Origin: Megalonaias nervosa
Lineage: Eukaryota; Mollusca; Bivalvia; Unionida; Unionidae
Assembly (NCBI GenBank): GCA_016617855.1
Contig: JAECUM010096238.1
Coordinates: forward strand, 1 to 64,000
Length of the DNA stretch: 64,000 nucleotides
Direction of reading: 5' to 3'
Shown: positions 25,327 to 37,837 of the stretch, in pieces
Layout of the letters: each line of letters opens with the position of its first letter
How positions within the stretch are numbered: position 1 is the stretch's first letter
Translations under genes and position numbers: made by a program
Notes under the pieces: generated by a model
What the model was told of the DNA's origin: nothing
Databases searched by the model: none
What the model saw: only the letters and a program-made list of their open reading frames with translations

Positions 25327-27114
25327 CTTAAGATGCAGGGAAAAATCGCTACAATATTTTTCAGGGAACTGAGACAAAATACAGCATAAGGTAAAGGTTA
25401 GAACAGAAATAAAAAAAATATTCTTGCCTCCATAGCATCGTGCTTAACGCATTATTATATCTTCCTCCGTCTAGTTTAAAAGAACAGTCACCGTAATTGA
25501 TATGTACTTAATCTATCTTTGATATGGATCATACCACCTCTACTACTGCTTTTGCTGCTACTAATATTTTAATTTCAAGAGAATAGCACAGCAATACAAA
25601 ATATAATGTCAACAGTGGCCTTAACAAAACATAAAGTTATCCTACAATCCTAATTTTGAGAAAGATTTAAGAACACTTCTTTTGTCCATCATTTAATTAT
25701 TTGTCAAGTAGTAAGTATGTATCGATCTCCTGGGCTGATTAAAACACCATTTTGGGATTATTGCGAATTCATTTAAAGACATTCTGTATTATATCAATGT
25801 GAGAGAGCAAGACTGCGGGCACATCGAGATATTAACAGCTATTGGCACGTCAGCACATTTAAGATCATTCGGAATACTATATTATTTTGGACTTGTGATA
25901 GAACGTTTAGGATTGTTTGGGATTAAATTCACAATTGACGATTATTTATATTCAATGAATATTAGCCGTACCCCCGTCTTTGTGATACATTTCATGATCA
26001 GGATTCATCAGCGTAAACCAATTTGATTTGTTTTAAATTCATCAAATATGGCACATGTTGTACAGTTACTGACCGAACAGATACGGCATATCAGTCAGCT
26101 TGAAGACGATAGTCCATTATCAGATATAAATAAACCGATATGTTAGCCATGTATAGTACAATTATAGTCCTTACCACGGTATAGTAAGATAGTACTACGT
26201 AGTACTGGACAAAGTCCACATAGCTACCAATGCACCATTACATTGTGGTAATCAACATGAACAAGCTTTCATGATCCTAAAAGGACGGAAAAATTACTCA
26301 TATAATCTATTTACATGACAGGCATTTCCTCGCGTTATTTCACCTATTTATTTTCACAATAATCCACAAACCAAACTTGAGTGCAAATCAGTACAAATAA
26401 CTTTACGACTGGACCAAATTATGGGTCAGCACCAAAGGAAATCGTAAAAATGACAGCAGCAAATGCCTTTTAAATACTGGACAGAGAGATAAGTGGCCCA
26501 TGAACTGATTGATTTTTCTAAAACGTACTTGCCAAGCAGGTGCTAGCTTTGCACAATCATCCAGAACAACTGTAACCTTGAATTTAATATCAGGCACAAC
26601 ATTCCAATCCTAATTTAAAACAATCGCTATAAATGTACAAGATCACACATATGCAAATGTCGTCGCACTATAATCTTCATAATTCCATCAGTAGTGGTCA
26701 GTGGTGTTGCAGGTGAGGAAAATTTGCTTTACAACTGCATCTTTAATGGTTCACTTGAAATATGCATGTATAAATTAATAATAAAATAATTAAAAATACG
26801 TGGATACTTTTTAGTGGAAGCTGAATACATATCTGTAAGTACTATACTGTAATCTAAGTACCCTAAGCAGTCACAAGTAATTTCAATTTATAGTCCGTTG
26901 TGCTCATTCAATGTAATGATGTCGATATATATTGCATAAGCCACCAAAGAGTAATATAATCTGTCAAGTAAAAGTACCATATTTCTCACAACTCTGGAAT
27001 TTATTTTGTCCCATTTGTATCTCCGCTTAGGGCAGAGGTACAGGTCCATTGGATCCGTAATGGATGGAATAAGACGCTCTCGCCCCAACGAGTAGCCCAA
27101 CTATGGGTAAAATA
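25327..27114. other. AT-rich intergenic sequence
   Basis: Chance frames only (for example 25799-26026). Nothing recognised. Confidence 0.55.
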
Positions 27115-28625
27115 GTGTGATGATATCACAGCATCACTGGGTGGAAGTCTTCCTCGATGAAGTCAACGGACAGGGCGGAATGGCTCCAAGACGAGCTCAA
27201 CAACCATGTGCTTAGGGCCAAGACGTGCCACACTATATCAGTGGATGTCGGCTATGGTCATCCAGTCTGGAGAGGGATGGGCTCTGCCAGGCTGTATCTT
27301 GCCCTTGACACACCACATGAAGACAACTAACAATTATTCCATACCGGATCGGTCGCAGCCCAGGTGAACAATGACCGCGCCTTCGGCTGCACACCAGGAC
27401 GGAGGTGACAAATATGCTACTGGTACCCCCACTACCAAGATCCGTGGGAGAGACAACATCATCATCGGTACATGGAACGTTAAAACACTGAGGGCTGTTG
27501 GAAAGTTGAAACAACTTACACATGAGTTGGAGAGGTTCAACTGGAACATTATTAGTCTCTGCGAAGTGAGCTGGAAAAACTTTGGCGAAATAACAACAGA
27601 TGAAGAGCATAGGCTCTGCTTCAGCGGAAGAGGGGACAAACGCTATTATGGCGTTGGATTTCTTGCCCACAAGGGCATTGTGAACCATATTATGGGTTGC
27701 TGAACAGTCTCAAGCAGGCTCGTTACCATCCGCCTGAGGGCGTATCCCTTCAACATCACAATCATACAGGCCTATGCACCCACATCTAACTATGATGACA
27801 ACGAACTGGAGAATTTCTACAGCCAACTGCAAGAGGTCATTAACAACTCACCCAAGAAGGACACTCTGTTTGTACAAGGAGACTGGAATGCAAAGGTGGG
27901 AGTTGATTCACAGACAAATTGGCACAGCATATATGGACCGTTCTGCAATGCAGAAAGAAATGAAAGAGAACTCAGGCTCTTGGAGTTTCCTGCCTACAAC
28001 AATCTTGTGCTAGCCAACACGTTCGGCCCTCACAAAGCATCTAGAAGATGGACCTGGCACAGTCCAGATGGACAACATCACAACCAGATTGACTACATCT
28101 TGGTGAAAAAAACGATTCTGCACAGGACTGAATATCGCCAGAACACGAAGACATTAGAAGTGACAACGATTTATTAATGACAACGTTTCACCTCCTCGTA
28201 AAACTGATCAAAAGCCTAACCAACCAAGAATCAAATTTGACCTTGAAAAATTGAAAGATTCAAAAGTCGCAGAAGCCTTCCAAGCAATGATAGGTGGTAA
28301 ATTTGCACCTTTGATAACCCTGGACACCGACCTCGAGTCCTTAACAACCACATTCAACACAGCGGTGACTAGCACAGCTAGCGAGATCACTGGCAAATAT
28401 CGTCGAGCAAAGAAACCTTGGGTTACAAAAGATATCCTTGAGCTATACGACAAAAGAAGAGAACCGAAAATGAGAAAAAGAGATCATGAAGGAGCTAGAA
28501 AATACAGAGAGAAAAACGACATGATTAGGAAAAGCATGAAAAAAAAAGCAAAGGAATCCTGGATAGAAAGACAATGCTGCAAAATCAAAGACAGTCTGAG
28601 AAGAAATGACAGCAAAATGGCATAT
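27115..28625 (+). pseudogene. RTE-type LINE, 5' part with apurinic-type endonuclease
   Basis: The endonuclease nicks target DNA to prime reverse transcription. A non-coding leader (about 27115-27370) precedes a frame from 27371 to 28177 with one nonsense codon at 27701 (TGC TGA, fitting CpG decay of CGA). Motifs in order: GTWNVKTL, ISLCEVSW, IIQAYAPT, FVQGDWNAKVG, GPHKASRRWTW, HNQIDYILV. The usual SDHD reads SDND after a frame change near 28150. The RTE linker continues (KFDLEKLKDSKVAEAFQAM, IGGKFAPL, KKPWVTKDIL) to about 28620, where RTE similarity ends abruptly. Such proteins are often labelled craniofacial development protein 2-like in databases. The RTE reverse transcriptase is absent. 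Confidence 0.85.
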
Positions 28626-28850
28626 GTACAAATGTACAAAAAGGAACAAATGTACACAACTTCCAACTACTTTCTCTCCAGCCGACACCTTCCGGACCTG
28701 TTTGCAAATTTCTTCCGTGACAAAGTACAATGCATTAGAGATAATCTTGACAACACAATTTCAATTGACTCGTTGTCACCATCCAGTTGCAATACAGAAT
28801 TTAAGCGGCAACCGTTAGCAGCATTTGAACCTGTCTCTCTATGGATTTAG
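28208..28850 (+). other. In-frame fusion of RTE linker and CR1-like N-terminal reverse transcriptase region
   Basis: One frame covers RTE words (RIKFDLEKLKD, KKPWVTKDILELYDKRRE, MKKKAKESWIERQ) and, after about residue 150, CR1-like words (LPDLFANFFRDKV). The join lies near 28620-28670 in an A-rich stretch with repeated ATGTACA words. It ends at TAG 28848. Confidence 0.7.
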
Positions 28851-30600
28851 TACGTACAATCGTGATGAAGAGTGCACCAAAGTCATGTGAACTTGATCCG
28901 ATTCCGACATCACTGCTGCTTGAGTGCTTAGATCTAATATTGCCTTCACTAACTGATGTTATTAATACCTCTCTCTCATCCGGGGAATTCACATAATGTT
29001 TCAAAATTGCCATTGTAAAGCCTCTGCTGAAGAAACCAACACTCGACCATAACGATTTAAAGAACTTCCGCCCAGTTTCTAATCTCCCATTCATGTAAAA
29101 AAATCTTAGAAAAAGTTGTTCTATCCCAACTTGTATCTCATCTGAATTCAAACAGTCTTTTTAGCAATGTACAGTCTGCATATAGCCCTTGCCACAGTAC
29201 TGAAACTACTCTTCTGAAAGTAGTTATTGACCTTCTCTCTGCTGTGGATAGATTACATTCCTCATCCTTCTTGACTTGTCTGCAGCATTTGACACAATAG
29301 ACCATGATATATTACTTCACCATCTCCAGCATGTATTTGGCATTCACGATACAGCCTTATTACGGTTCAAGTCCTACATGGTCAACAGGACACAAATTGT
29401 GTCCGCAAATCTAAAACACTCCAGCCCAGTTGATCTATGTTGTGGTGTTCCACAGAGGTCTGTTTTTGGACCTATTCTCTTCATTCTATACACCCAGCCA
29501 CTCTCAAGTGTCATAGACCATCATCCAGTGTCTCACCAACTGTACGCTGATGACACCCAAATATACAAATTTAGCCACCCAACTGAAGTTGAAGTTACCA
29601 TCCAAGGTGTAGAGAGGTGCATTTCCGATGTGAAATCATGGATGACATGTAACAAACTGCAGATAAATGATGATAAAACTGAAGCCATTCTGATTACAAC
29701 ACAAAGACTTTCTCTTTCACATCCTTTACCTCAAACAATAAATATCAGCAACACCAACATCAAATTCACACAGTCAGAACGAAACCTAGGTGTTACTGTC
29801 GACAGTACTCTCTCATTGCACCAACATGTCATGAACATATGCAAGGCTTCATATGTTGAGCTGAGATGCATCAGCTCCATTCGCAAGTATCTTTCAATTG
29901 CTGCCACAGAAACATTTGTATGTTGCTTAGTACTTTCAAGACTGGACTATTGTAACTCAATTCTGTCTGGTTCGTCTCAATATCTACTCCAGAAACTTCA
30001 AAAAGTTCAAAACACAGCTGCTCGGATCATCCTTAGAGTACCACGATCAGAGCACGCCTCCCCCCTGCTCTGTACCCTACACTGGCTATCCATACGATCC
30101 AGAATTAAACACAAAATGTGTTCTCTGTGCTACGTTTCACTGACGGGCTCCAGTCCAACATACCTATCTGACCTCACCCATGTGTACACACCTGCAAGAT
30201 GCTTACGCTCCTCTTCTGACACTCGTATTCTCATTATTCCCACTATGAAGATGAAGTCATATGGACAACGCTCTTTTGCATACCAGGGCCCAGCAACGTG
30301 GAACGAATTGCCCACTGCACTTAGACACAAAGACACAGTGATCTCATTCAAGAGCGCTCTTAAAACTCACCTATTTCAACTGCAAGAACAGACTTAAAGA
30401 CCTAATAATGTATCCTTGCCTTAAATATTTACAGCATATTTTCTGTTTCTACTTTCGTGGTGTTTGTTTTTAATTTTGTAATCATATCATTATATATGTT
30501 TTTTAAGTGTTGTCAAATGTTGTAAAGCGCTTAGAGCTTCTAAAGATTAGGCACTATACAAAGTCCTCATTATTATTATTATTATTATTTAGGTTTTATT
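28626..30600 (+). mobile_element. CR1/L2-like LINE, 5'-truncated
   Basis: Starts within a frame shared with the RTE segment (LPDLFANFFRDKVQCIRDNL at about 28690) and proceeds through KSAPKSCELDPIP, LKNFRPVSNLPFM and the reverse transcriptase core. The 3' untranslated region reads GTAAAGCGCTTAGAGCTTCT and ends in (ATT)n at about 30570-30590, a usual CR1/L2 3' terminus. Frame shifts affect only the part before 29249. Confidence 0.87.
29249..30397 (+). CDS. Reverse transcriptase C-terminal part of the CR1/L2-like LINE
   Basis: Open from the stop at 29249-29251 to TAA at 30395-30397. It carries LLDLSAAFDTIDHDILL (motif A with the first catalytic Asp), CCGVPQRSVFGPILF (motif B), YADD at 29543-29554 (motif C), and the thumb and C-terminal words RLDYCNSILSG, VQNTAARIILR and GPATWNELPTALR that are typical of this LINE group. 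About 380 codons are undamaged although the N-terminal half of the protein is broken by stops and shifts, so it is not functional on its own. No initiator is expected here, because this is the tail of a larger ORF2. Confidence 0.9.
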
Positions 30601-30706
30601 TTTGAGAAGTCTTAACCTTTATATTTTGCCTATGGACGGATCATACTACTTTTGCATATTTAGCTTTTGATTAACATCACAGAGCAACAAGTTTATCGAT
30701 GTGATA

Positions 30707-30708
<2 letters not shown>

Positions 30709-30799
<91 letters not shown>
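30709..30799. repeat. (CA)n microsatellite
   Basis: About 90 bases of pure CA. Histidine-threonine and cysteine-valine frames over it are artefacts. Confidence 0.98.
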
Positions 30800-30802
<3 letters not shown>

Positions 30803-30826
30803 AAGCCTCTCTCAGTTATCATACAT

Positions 30827-31607
30827 ATGACAGGCCACATTATAATGAAGTGTATTATCAAGTCACATTGTAATGAAGTGTATTATCAAGTTACATTATA
30901 ATGAAGTGTATTGCCAAGCTACATTATAATGAAGTGTATTATCAAGTCACATTATAATGAAGTGTATTATCAAGTCACATTGTAATGAAGTGTATCATCA
31001 AGTTACATTATAATGAAGTGTATTGCCAAGCTACATTATAATGAAGTGTATTATCAAGTCACATTATAATGAAGTGTATTAACAGGCCACATTATAATGA
31101 AGTGTATTAACAGGCCACATTATAATGAAGTGTATTATCAAGCCATATTATAATGAAGTGTATTAACAGGCCACATTATAATGAAATGTATTATCAAGCC
31201 ACATTATAATGATGTGTATTAACATGCCACATTATAATGAAGTGTATTATCAAGCCACATTATAATGAAGTGTATTAACATGCCACATTATAATGAAGTG
31301 TATTATCAAGCCACATTATAATGAAGTGTATTAACATGCCACATTATAATGAAGTGTATTAACAGGCCACATTATAATGAAATGTATTATCAAGCCACAT
31401 TATAATGATGTGTATTAACAGGCCACATTATAATGAAGTGCATTATCAAGTCACATTATAATGAAGTGTATTATCAAGCCACATTATAATGAAGTGTATT
31501 AACAGGCCACATTATAATGAAGTGTATTATCAAGCCACATTATAATGAAGTGTATTAACATGCCACATTATAATGAAGTGTATTATCAAGTCACATTATA
31601 ATGAAGT
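30827..31607. repeat. 28-bp minisatellite, about 28 copies
   Basis: The unit is of the form CCACATTATAATGAAGTGTA plus TTATCAAG or TTAACAGG. Two alternating 3' variants of the unit (ATCAAG and AACAGG/AACATG) suggest higher-order dimers. Confidence 0.96.
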
Positions 31608-31806
31608 ACAAAATCAGGAAGAAATGCATCTGTCAAATATGCTAACTTGAATTGAATTTTGGAATTTTCAAGGAGTGTGCAGTCAAACAAAAAGAACATG
31701 AAAGCTGTTATTGGCTAACAAAACTTGTTATTATTGACTATGATATTAGCTCAGTTATTCCTGAATTTATCACTTAATCAATTAAGTGATTACTGATTAA
31801 GCAACC

Positions 31807-31946
31807 TTCATGTACCCATATCTTCAACGGTGTCCACAATGGACTGATTAAACAAAATTCATGTACCCATATCTTCAATGGTGTCCACAATGGACTGATT
31901 AAACAAAATTCATGTACCCATATCTTCAAAGGTGTCCATAATGGAC
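31807..31946. repeat. 51-bp tandem repeat, about 2.8 copies
   Basis: Copies start at CATGTACCCATATCTTCAA near 31809, 31860 and 31911, with the word GTGTCCACAATGGAC in each. Sequence 31950-32860 to the right shows no gene or repeat that I recognise. Confidence 0.93.
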
Positions 31947-32865
31947 CCATGCATATGTTGCTATTTAGATCTGACCAACCCTGCTATCTTTTACTATTCA
32001 AAATTTTCTAGTCAAAGAAAATTATAAATATGGAGGATATTTAATGCTTTACAAAGTCAAATTTAACTGCAAATGACCTACATTCAAGTCACTACACACA
32101 TAATCTTCCAGTGAAAATTTCTGCTGTTCGAGAGCCATCATCATTAAGCCTTCTTAAATTCACATTCAATTCATGAGGTTGGCATTTATTGGGTTCTCAT
32201 ATTTTCCTCCACTGCACATGGACTCAAAAATGCTTGGTATGCTTCAGGAAAGATTTACATTAGGCACTAATCTGAACACAAGAAAGTGATGAAACAATCC
32301 TAAGTAAACTGGAAAATGATCCCAAGAATCCCTGTATTAGTCTGAAGAAAACACTAAACCAAATCCTACATTCCATTATTAAGAAATGACATTATTTATT
32401 GACTGTCATGCAATATCTTACAGATAACAAGAATAGTTTTATTGGAGTCTTTTCTCAAGGCCAGTTTGGGCACTGGGTACTGTTTTCACAAAACTCTGAA
32501 CATCAAACTTTGTAATACATGTAGTTGGATAGAAAGAAACAATACAATTGGTATAAAGTTAAGAATATGACTATTTCACAGAATCAAAATTCAACAGCAC
32601 AAAAAGCAATATTTTTCAGTTTCAGAGTAATGTACTGCAAATCAAAAAGCTTCATGAATAGAGTGCCATTCAAAGGTTTGTGAAATCTTGCTGGGATAGA
32701 GGACTATGCCTTGCCTTGGAAAGAAAGCCATCCATTTTGGTAATGGACTGAGGTGTTGGGATTCCTGCTTTTACCATTAAGTTAGGTGTGAAAGACTTGA
32801 CAAGAAAAGAATCACTGATGGTTGAAAGGCAGTACACCTTCTACATTAACACAGAATATAATGTC

Positions 32866-33026
32866 CAATGGTCCATAAACTGCCCTATAATGGCCAATGG
32901 TCCATAAACTGCTTTATAATGGCCAATGGTCCATAAGCTGCCCTATAATGGCCAATGGTCCATAAACTGCTTTATAATGGCCAATGGTCCATAAACTGCC
33001 TTATAATGGTCAATGGTCCATAAAAT
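32866..33026. repeat. 29-bp minisatellite, about 5.5 copies
   Basis: Unit words AATGGTCCATAAACTG and CTATAATGGCC recur every 29 bases. Confidence 0.95.
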
Positions 33027-33037
33027 GACACAGTTTA

Positions 33038-33343
33038 ATACCAAGTTGTATTGCATCCTCTTGTATTATGTTAAAGGTATGTCAGTAGTTCTGACTAACA
33101 CAGGTTTAATACCAAGTTGTATTGCATCCTCTTGTATTATGTTAAAGGTATGTCAGTAGTTCCAACACAGTTTAATACCAAGTTGTATTGCATCCTCTTG
33201 TATTATGTTAAAGGTATGTCAGTAGTTCTAACTGACACAGTTTAATACCAAGTTGTATTGCATCCTCTTGTATTATGTTTAATGTATGTCAGTAGTTCTA
33301 ACTGACAGAGTTTAATACCAAGTTGTATTGCATCCTCTTGTGC
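33038..33343. repeat. About 62-70-bp minisatellite, 4-5 copies
   Basis: The unit begins TTTAATACCAAGTTGTATTG and includes GTATGTCAGTAGTTC. One copy lacks a few bases before the next unit. Confidence 0.95.
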
Positions 33344-35023
33344 TGGCATTTATTCATTATTGACAGTTCTTGTTTAGTGTGGGGAGTAGACTGGAGTCAT
33401 GCTGAGCTGACCTTGATGGGGTTATTCTCCAGCTAATTTTTAAAAGCAAAAATCTGGGGAAATCTCTACCAGTAGATGCTTATTGTGGACAAGGCAGGTC
33501 AGTTAGTGAAAAATAAACCATAACATTTCATTAAAATAATTTCAGAAGTAAACAGCTGTATTTTGAATCTGGTATTATAGTGCCAGATTTAATTACATCA
33601 GGCAATATTGTATTTATATGTTAGAAGAGAATATATATTCTCTTATATAATTCTCTTGATAAATTTAATTATTGTTTGGTTAAAATATAGGGGTATGTCT
33701 GTATTTACTGCTACATAAAGTAGATCCCTGTTGAATATGATGTTAACTGTAGCCACTCTAGTCCAGTTGGGGGTATTATATTGGGGCTGTCAGCCAACTG
33801 AAACAAATAATTCATTATTGGCCCTGGAAGGTGTTTGTGGACTTAAAATAAATCACTGAGAGCAAGCTTACCTTTATAGCCAAACAGATTTGTGATCATT
33901 TGTTGCCATATATGTAGCTCCTTAAGCAGGTGCAAGTTTCTTTAAATTGAGTTAAGTATTGACAATGTAATTTGGAATTAATTAGCTATAAGGAGATATT
34001 TCACAAGCAATGTCCCACTTACCAGTAATATATTTTTGGAAATTCTAGTGCATGTTAAATCTTTATAAAGAATGTGAGTGGATAGTGGCTATATGGCTAT
34101 AATTTGTTATAGAATTTAGGCTTTGTGCATTTTGGTTTGTATAATAGATTTAGCTAAATGTCTGCAGTTAACACAATCTGACCATAAGTATAGCTTAGCA
34201 TCAAGTCTAGAAGGTCTTCAAGGAATGCTTGCAATGAAGTCCTATAGGATCCTTTATAAGGTAAGGTCAACCATAGTGAAGGGAGATAATTCAGCATGTA
34301 CAACTAGATGGCTTCACACTGAATCATTACCTACAGGTGGAAATTGAAGTAAATTTATATTCTTTATTTCATTAATTTAGGCTTCTATCCCATAATACAT
34401 CCAAAAAAGTCTCTACTGGTATATTGGAGTGCATTGTTTATTGTATAACTCAGATGTTAAGTATGTTTTTTTTTAGGTAATAAGTGGCATATAAACTATG
34501 GACTTGGAGATGAAATCAAGTTATAGAATCTTAATTAAGATGGAGGGGCACACTAATGCTTATTTTAAAAAAAAATTTCTCTAATATCTTGGTAAATTTA
34601 ACAAAATGAAGTCTTCATTTTGAACTAATGGTAAATTATTTATGGAACAGAAGTTACAACAATTATTGTAATCAGTGTCATCTTCATATCAACCTGCCTC
34701 AATATGAAGTTTCTGGCCAGATCATCTAAATATAGAAAAGCCAAGAGGAATGTAATGAGGGTCAGCAGTTGTACTGTGCATTATATAAATATATCCCTTT
34801 GATTCTGACTTCACCCCACCCCCAATTTCTACAGAGTTAATTTTTACGCATGGAATCTTTTCATGACTAAAAATTTTAATGCATTAAAAGTTTTCAATCA
34901 CACTTTTTTTTCGCTATGAACAAATTAAAAAAATCTTCAGGAATTCCTCCACCATAGTAAAATGTTAGTTTAAGTTATTCCACCATGGCTGCATCAACTT
35001 AATTACAACTATGTGCCCTAGGC
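33344..35023. other. AT-rich intergenic sequence
   Basis: No gene recognised. A perfect 20-bp palindrome lies at 33625-33644. The frame at 34123-34347 has no family resemblance. Confidence 0.55.
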
Positions 35024-35307
35024 AGTGCCGGATTAAGGCCTTCCAAGGCCTGTAGCACTGAAAATAATATGGTGCCACCTCCCCTTTACAAAATGTGAAA
35101 CTAGAAAAAACAATACTAAAAGTTCAAAGGGTGGGAAAATACCAGTGCTGCCACCATTCCAAAATCAAGCTACTCGTACATGCCAATCAAAATGGGCATA
35201 TATAATTTATTCAATTTTATCATCAACATTTTAATTTTTTCTTGCCCACCTATTGGACTGGTGTCCTAAGCATGTGTTTAGTGTGCTTAATGGATAATAC
35301 GGCCCTG
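35024..35307. mobile_element. hAT-like MITE candidate
   Basis: The left end reads CAGTGCCGGATTAAGG; the right end read on - is CAGGGCCGTATTATCC. The pair matches in a patchy way over 16 bases, as worn hAT termini do. It is 284 bp long and non-coding. Flanking octamers GCCCTAGG and GCCTTTTC agree only in part. Confidence 0.6.
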
Positions 35308-36240
35308 GCCTTTTCACTGACTAATATTTTTTCTTTTAAATAATTATAACTGAGGTTGGAATTATAGGATTTTTCTGATGATTGTTCTTAGATTGCCATT
35401 AACAATCTAATTCATTTAGTTTTTGATTTCACCAGTAAGTCTTATTATTAAAAGAAATGCACAACGAAGCAGATGAACAAAAGATAGGAACATATAGGTT
35501 GGAAGAAAAAGAGTAGATGTAAGAATAAAATGAATTAAAGAATGGACAAATGAACAAACAATAAATGAAGAACAGACAAATAAGAGATTTTTCCCAAATT
35601 AGAGGACCTAAAGACTGTAAAACAAATTTGTTTGTTTTATCTACTAAATTTGATCAAGATTTTATCTCTGAGTGTTATGTGTAAACAGAGCAACATACTT
35701 CAAAGAGACATAGTTCAATGTACATTGTTGGTCAGAAAGCAATATGGTGGTGCACGCAAGGTCTTGTGGGTAAATTACATTAAGTTGTGGGTAAATTACA
35801 TTAAGTTCTGTTTCGAGCAACAAGGTGAACTCATAACCTGCCTTACTGGGCCTGAGGTCCCCAATCTAGCTGACATCTGCATAACAGCCAAATGCATGAA
35901 TGGCTGGTAAAAAAAAAATATGGGTCAGAAAATTGCTTTTTTGTAGAAATTTGTTCCAATGCTTTAGATTGCATACACTATAAAAACAACTGTTTCATTG
36001 TACCTCTAGTTCAACAGTTGGCAACCTATGGCATGCATACCACATCAAGACGTTTTGTGTGGCATGTGAAGGGCAACCAAAAATCTCGAATTTAACAGTG
36101 TTACTTACTGGTGGCATGCGCTTGTTCTTTTTGTAATTAATCTGGAAAAAAGTGGCACGTTATGTAACCTAAGTTGCTGATCCCTGCTCTTGTTTTTGTA
36201 TCTTCATATTTGATGGCATATCAGCACAGTTTGAACAATA
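35308..36240. other. AT-rich intergenic sequence
   Basis: A 22-bp direct duplication (GTGGGTAAATTACATTAAGTT) at about 35767-35812 is the only structure. The frames 35632-35910 and 35892-36095 are not recognised. Confidence 0.5.
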
Positions 36241-36247
36241 CTGAAAG

Positions 36248-36940
36248 GACTCTATGTCATTAGTTTCTGTCAAAGCTGGAGAATTCTGTCAAGCATTTTT
36301 TAAAATATACAGTGGTGTAAATATTTTCTATCTTTAGTAATGGCATCCATATTTACCAGTGGATTGGCATCATCTGAATAAATCTTTGGGCAAAAACACT
36401 TTCTGTCAAAATTGGCAAGTACACTTTCTGTCAAAATTTGCAAATATACTTTCTGTCAAAATTGGCCATATTCAGTTTTGCATGTTATTAAGGTATTTTG
36501 TAAAACAAAATTATTACCAACTCACCTATTAATGCCAAATTAGCATCATATATAAAAATTGTTAAGTTGTGTTAGTGGAATTCTAAAAGATGCCAGCAAA
36601 AAATGTGTATCTTTAGTAATAGCAGACATTTTTAGTAGTGGATTGCCATCATTTGTAAAATAAAATATTTAAAGCACTATCTGCCAGATTGCTTTCTGCC
36701 AAGTTTGGATAAATTCTATTTAGCAGTTTTTGCACCAGTCATTTAAAGTTTTCCTTTTTTAAATAATAGCAATCATATTCTATGGCAGATTTGTATCATT
36801 TGTATAAAATTTAATGCTCTCAATTCCAGGGTGCTTTTAGTCACATCTGGTCAAATTCTGTTGAGTAGTTTATGAAAAGAAGAGTTTAAAGATTTTTCTA
36901 TTTTTAGTAATAGCATCCATATTTGACAGCAGTTAGGGTA
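36248..36940. repeat. Old degenerate tandem repeat, period about 140 bp (some double)
   Basis: The motif TTTTAGTAATAGCATCCATATTT recurs in shorter or mutated form near 36330, 36610, 36765 and 36902, each time followed by a CAG-GATTG-CATCATTTGTA-like block and preceded by TCTG.CAA.TTTGG..AAATTCT. Spacings are about 281, 155 and 139 bases. Inside it a younger 31-bp repeat (ACTTTCTGTCAAAATT) occurs about three times at 36388-36470. Confidence 0.7.
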
Positions 36941-37779
36941 TCTTTGAATACCTTCTATCCTTCTATGCTAGTATGATTTCTCTCTAATTTAGAAAAGTTC
37001 TGGTTAGTCAATGAGTCATTTTGAGAGGAATTTGTGAAGAGTCTTCTGTTTTTAGAAATGGCTAAGTGAGTTAAAAAAAATCCCTGGAAACATGAGGATA
37101 ACAGGCCTGCTGATAAACTCTTTGTTGTTAACTTCAGAATTTTTTTCATGCACAAGCAAGAATAATATCTAAATTCTCCCCAAGCATAAAATCCCTACAC
37201 ATGTGGTATTAGTTAGATCTGTGGATTCACAGAACACTTGTTTAGCTGGCTGCCTGCAGAGTGCAAAGTGTCAGTGAAAATCAGTCCCATATGTAACTGA
37301 TCTTTTTAACTAGCTAAAACCACCAACCAAAACTGTGTACAAGTCCTCAAGAAGGAAATATTTTGTAATTCATTACAATAAATGCATGAATGCTTCTAAC
37401 TTATAGCAGCCTGACTTTTCTTTGTGTATTCAGGATTTCCATGAACTGAATTCAGCACATTCTATAGAAATGCAAACATGCTGTAAACCACATGATTTGT
37501 ATGAACTGCTTGATGATAATTACACAATTTTTGTGAAATGATAAATGTTAATTTCATGCTTTTTATGCTCTCATTAATCTGACTATGTTCCCATAAAAAG
37601 TGTCCATATAAAACAGACTAGTGTTTTATTTGTTTCTCTTCATGACAGCACAAGCTGGATAAAATGAAGTTAGATAAACAAGACTAAACTGTTTTTGTCC
37701 CAAGAAGAAGACAGTGCAAACTGGGTCTGTCCTACAAGACAATCTGATAGCAAACTATGTTGATCCAAATCTTGGTGAG
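36941..37779. other. AT-rich intergenic sequence
   Basis: No recognised feature. Confidence 0.5.
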
Positions 37780-37815
37780 AGCTGTATTAGCTCAGTTGGT
37801 ACAGCATTGGCTTGT
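37780..37815 (+). other. tRNA-like 5' half (A-box region)
   Basis: AGCTGTATTAGCTCAGTTGGTACAGCATTGG, in shorter pieces TTAGCTCAGTTGG and TACAGCATTGG, resembles the D-arm half of a tRNA. No anticodon or T-arm follows; a SINE core on - starts about 20 bases later. A SINE head or a tRNA fragment is more likely than a tRNA gene. Confidence 0.4.
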
Positions 37816-37837
37816 TTGTTTTTTTGTGGCTTTGCAA

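Noticed and set aside
25799..26026. 75-codon frame as an extension of the SGNH protein
   Set aside because: It lies 470 bases past the last hydrolase word and shows no related motif.
30646..30901. Histidine-threonine and cysteine-valine open frames
   Set aside because: Translations of the (CA)n tract.
30827..31607. CRISPR-like array
   Set aside because: Units are contiguous without spacers and the DNA is eukaryotic; it is a minisatellite. The same holds for the arrays at 49500, 50640, 58769 and 62229.
37780..37815. tRNA gene with TTAGCTCAGTTGG
   Set aside because: Only the D-arm half is recognisable; no anticodon loop or T arm follows.
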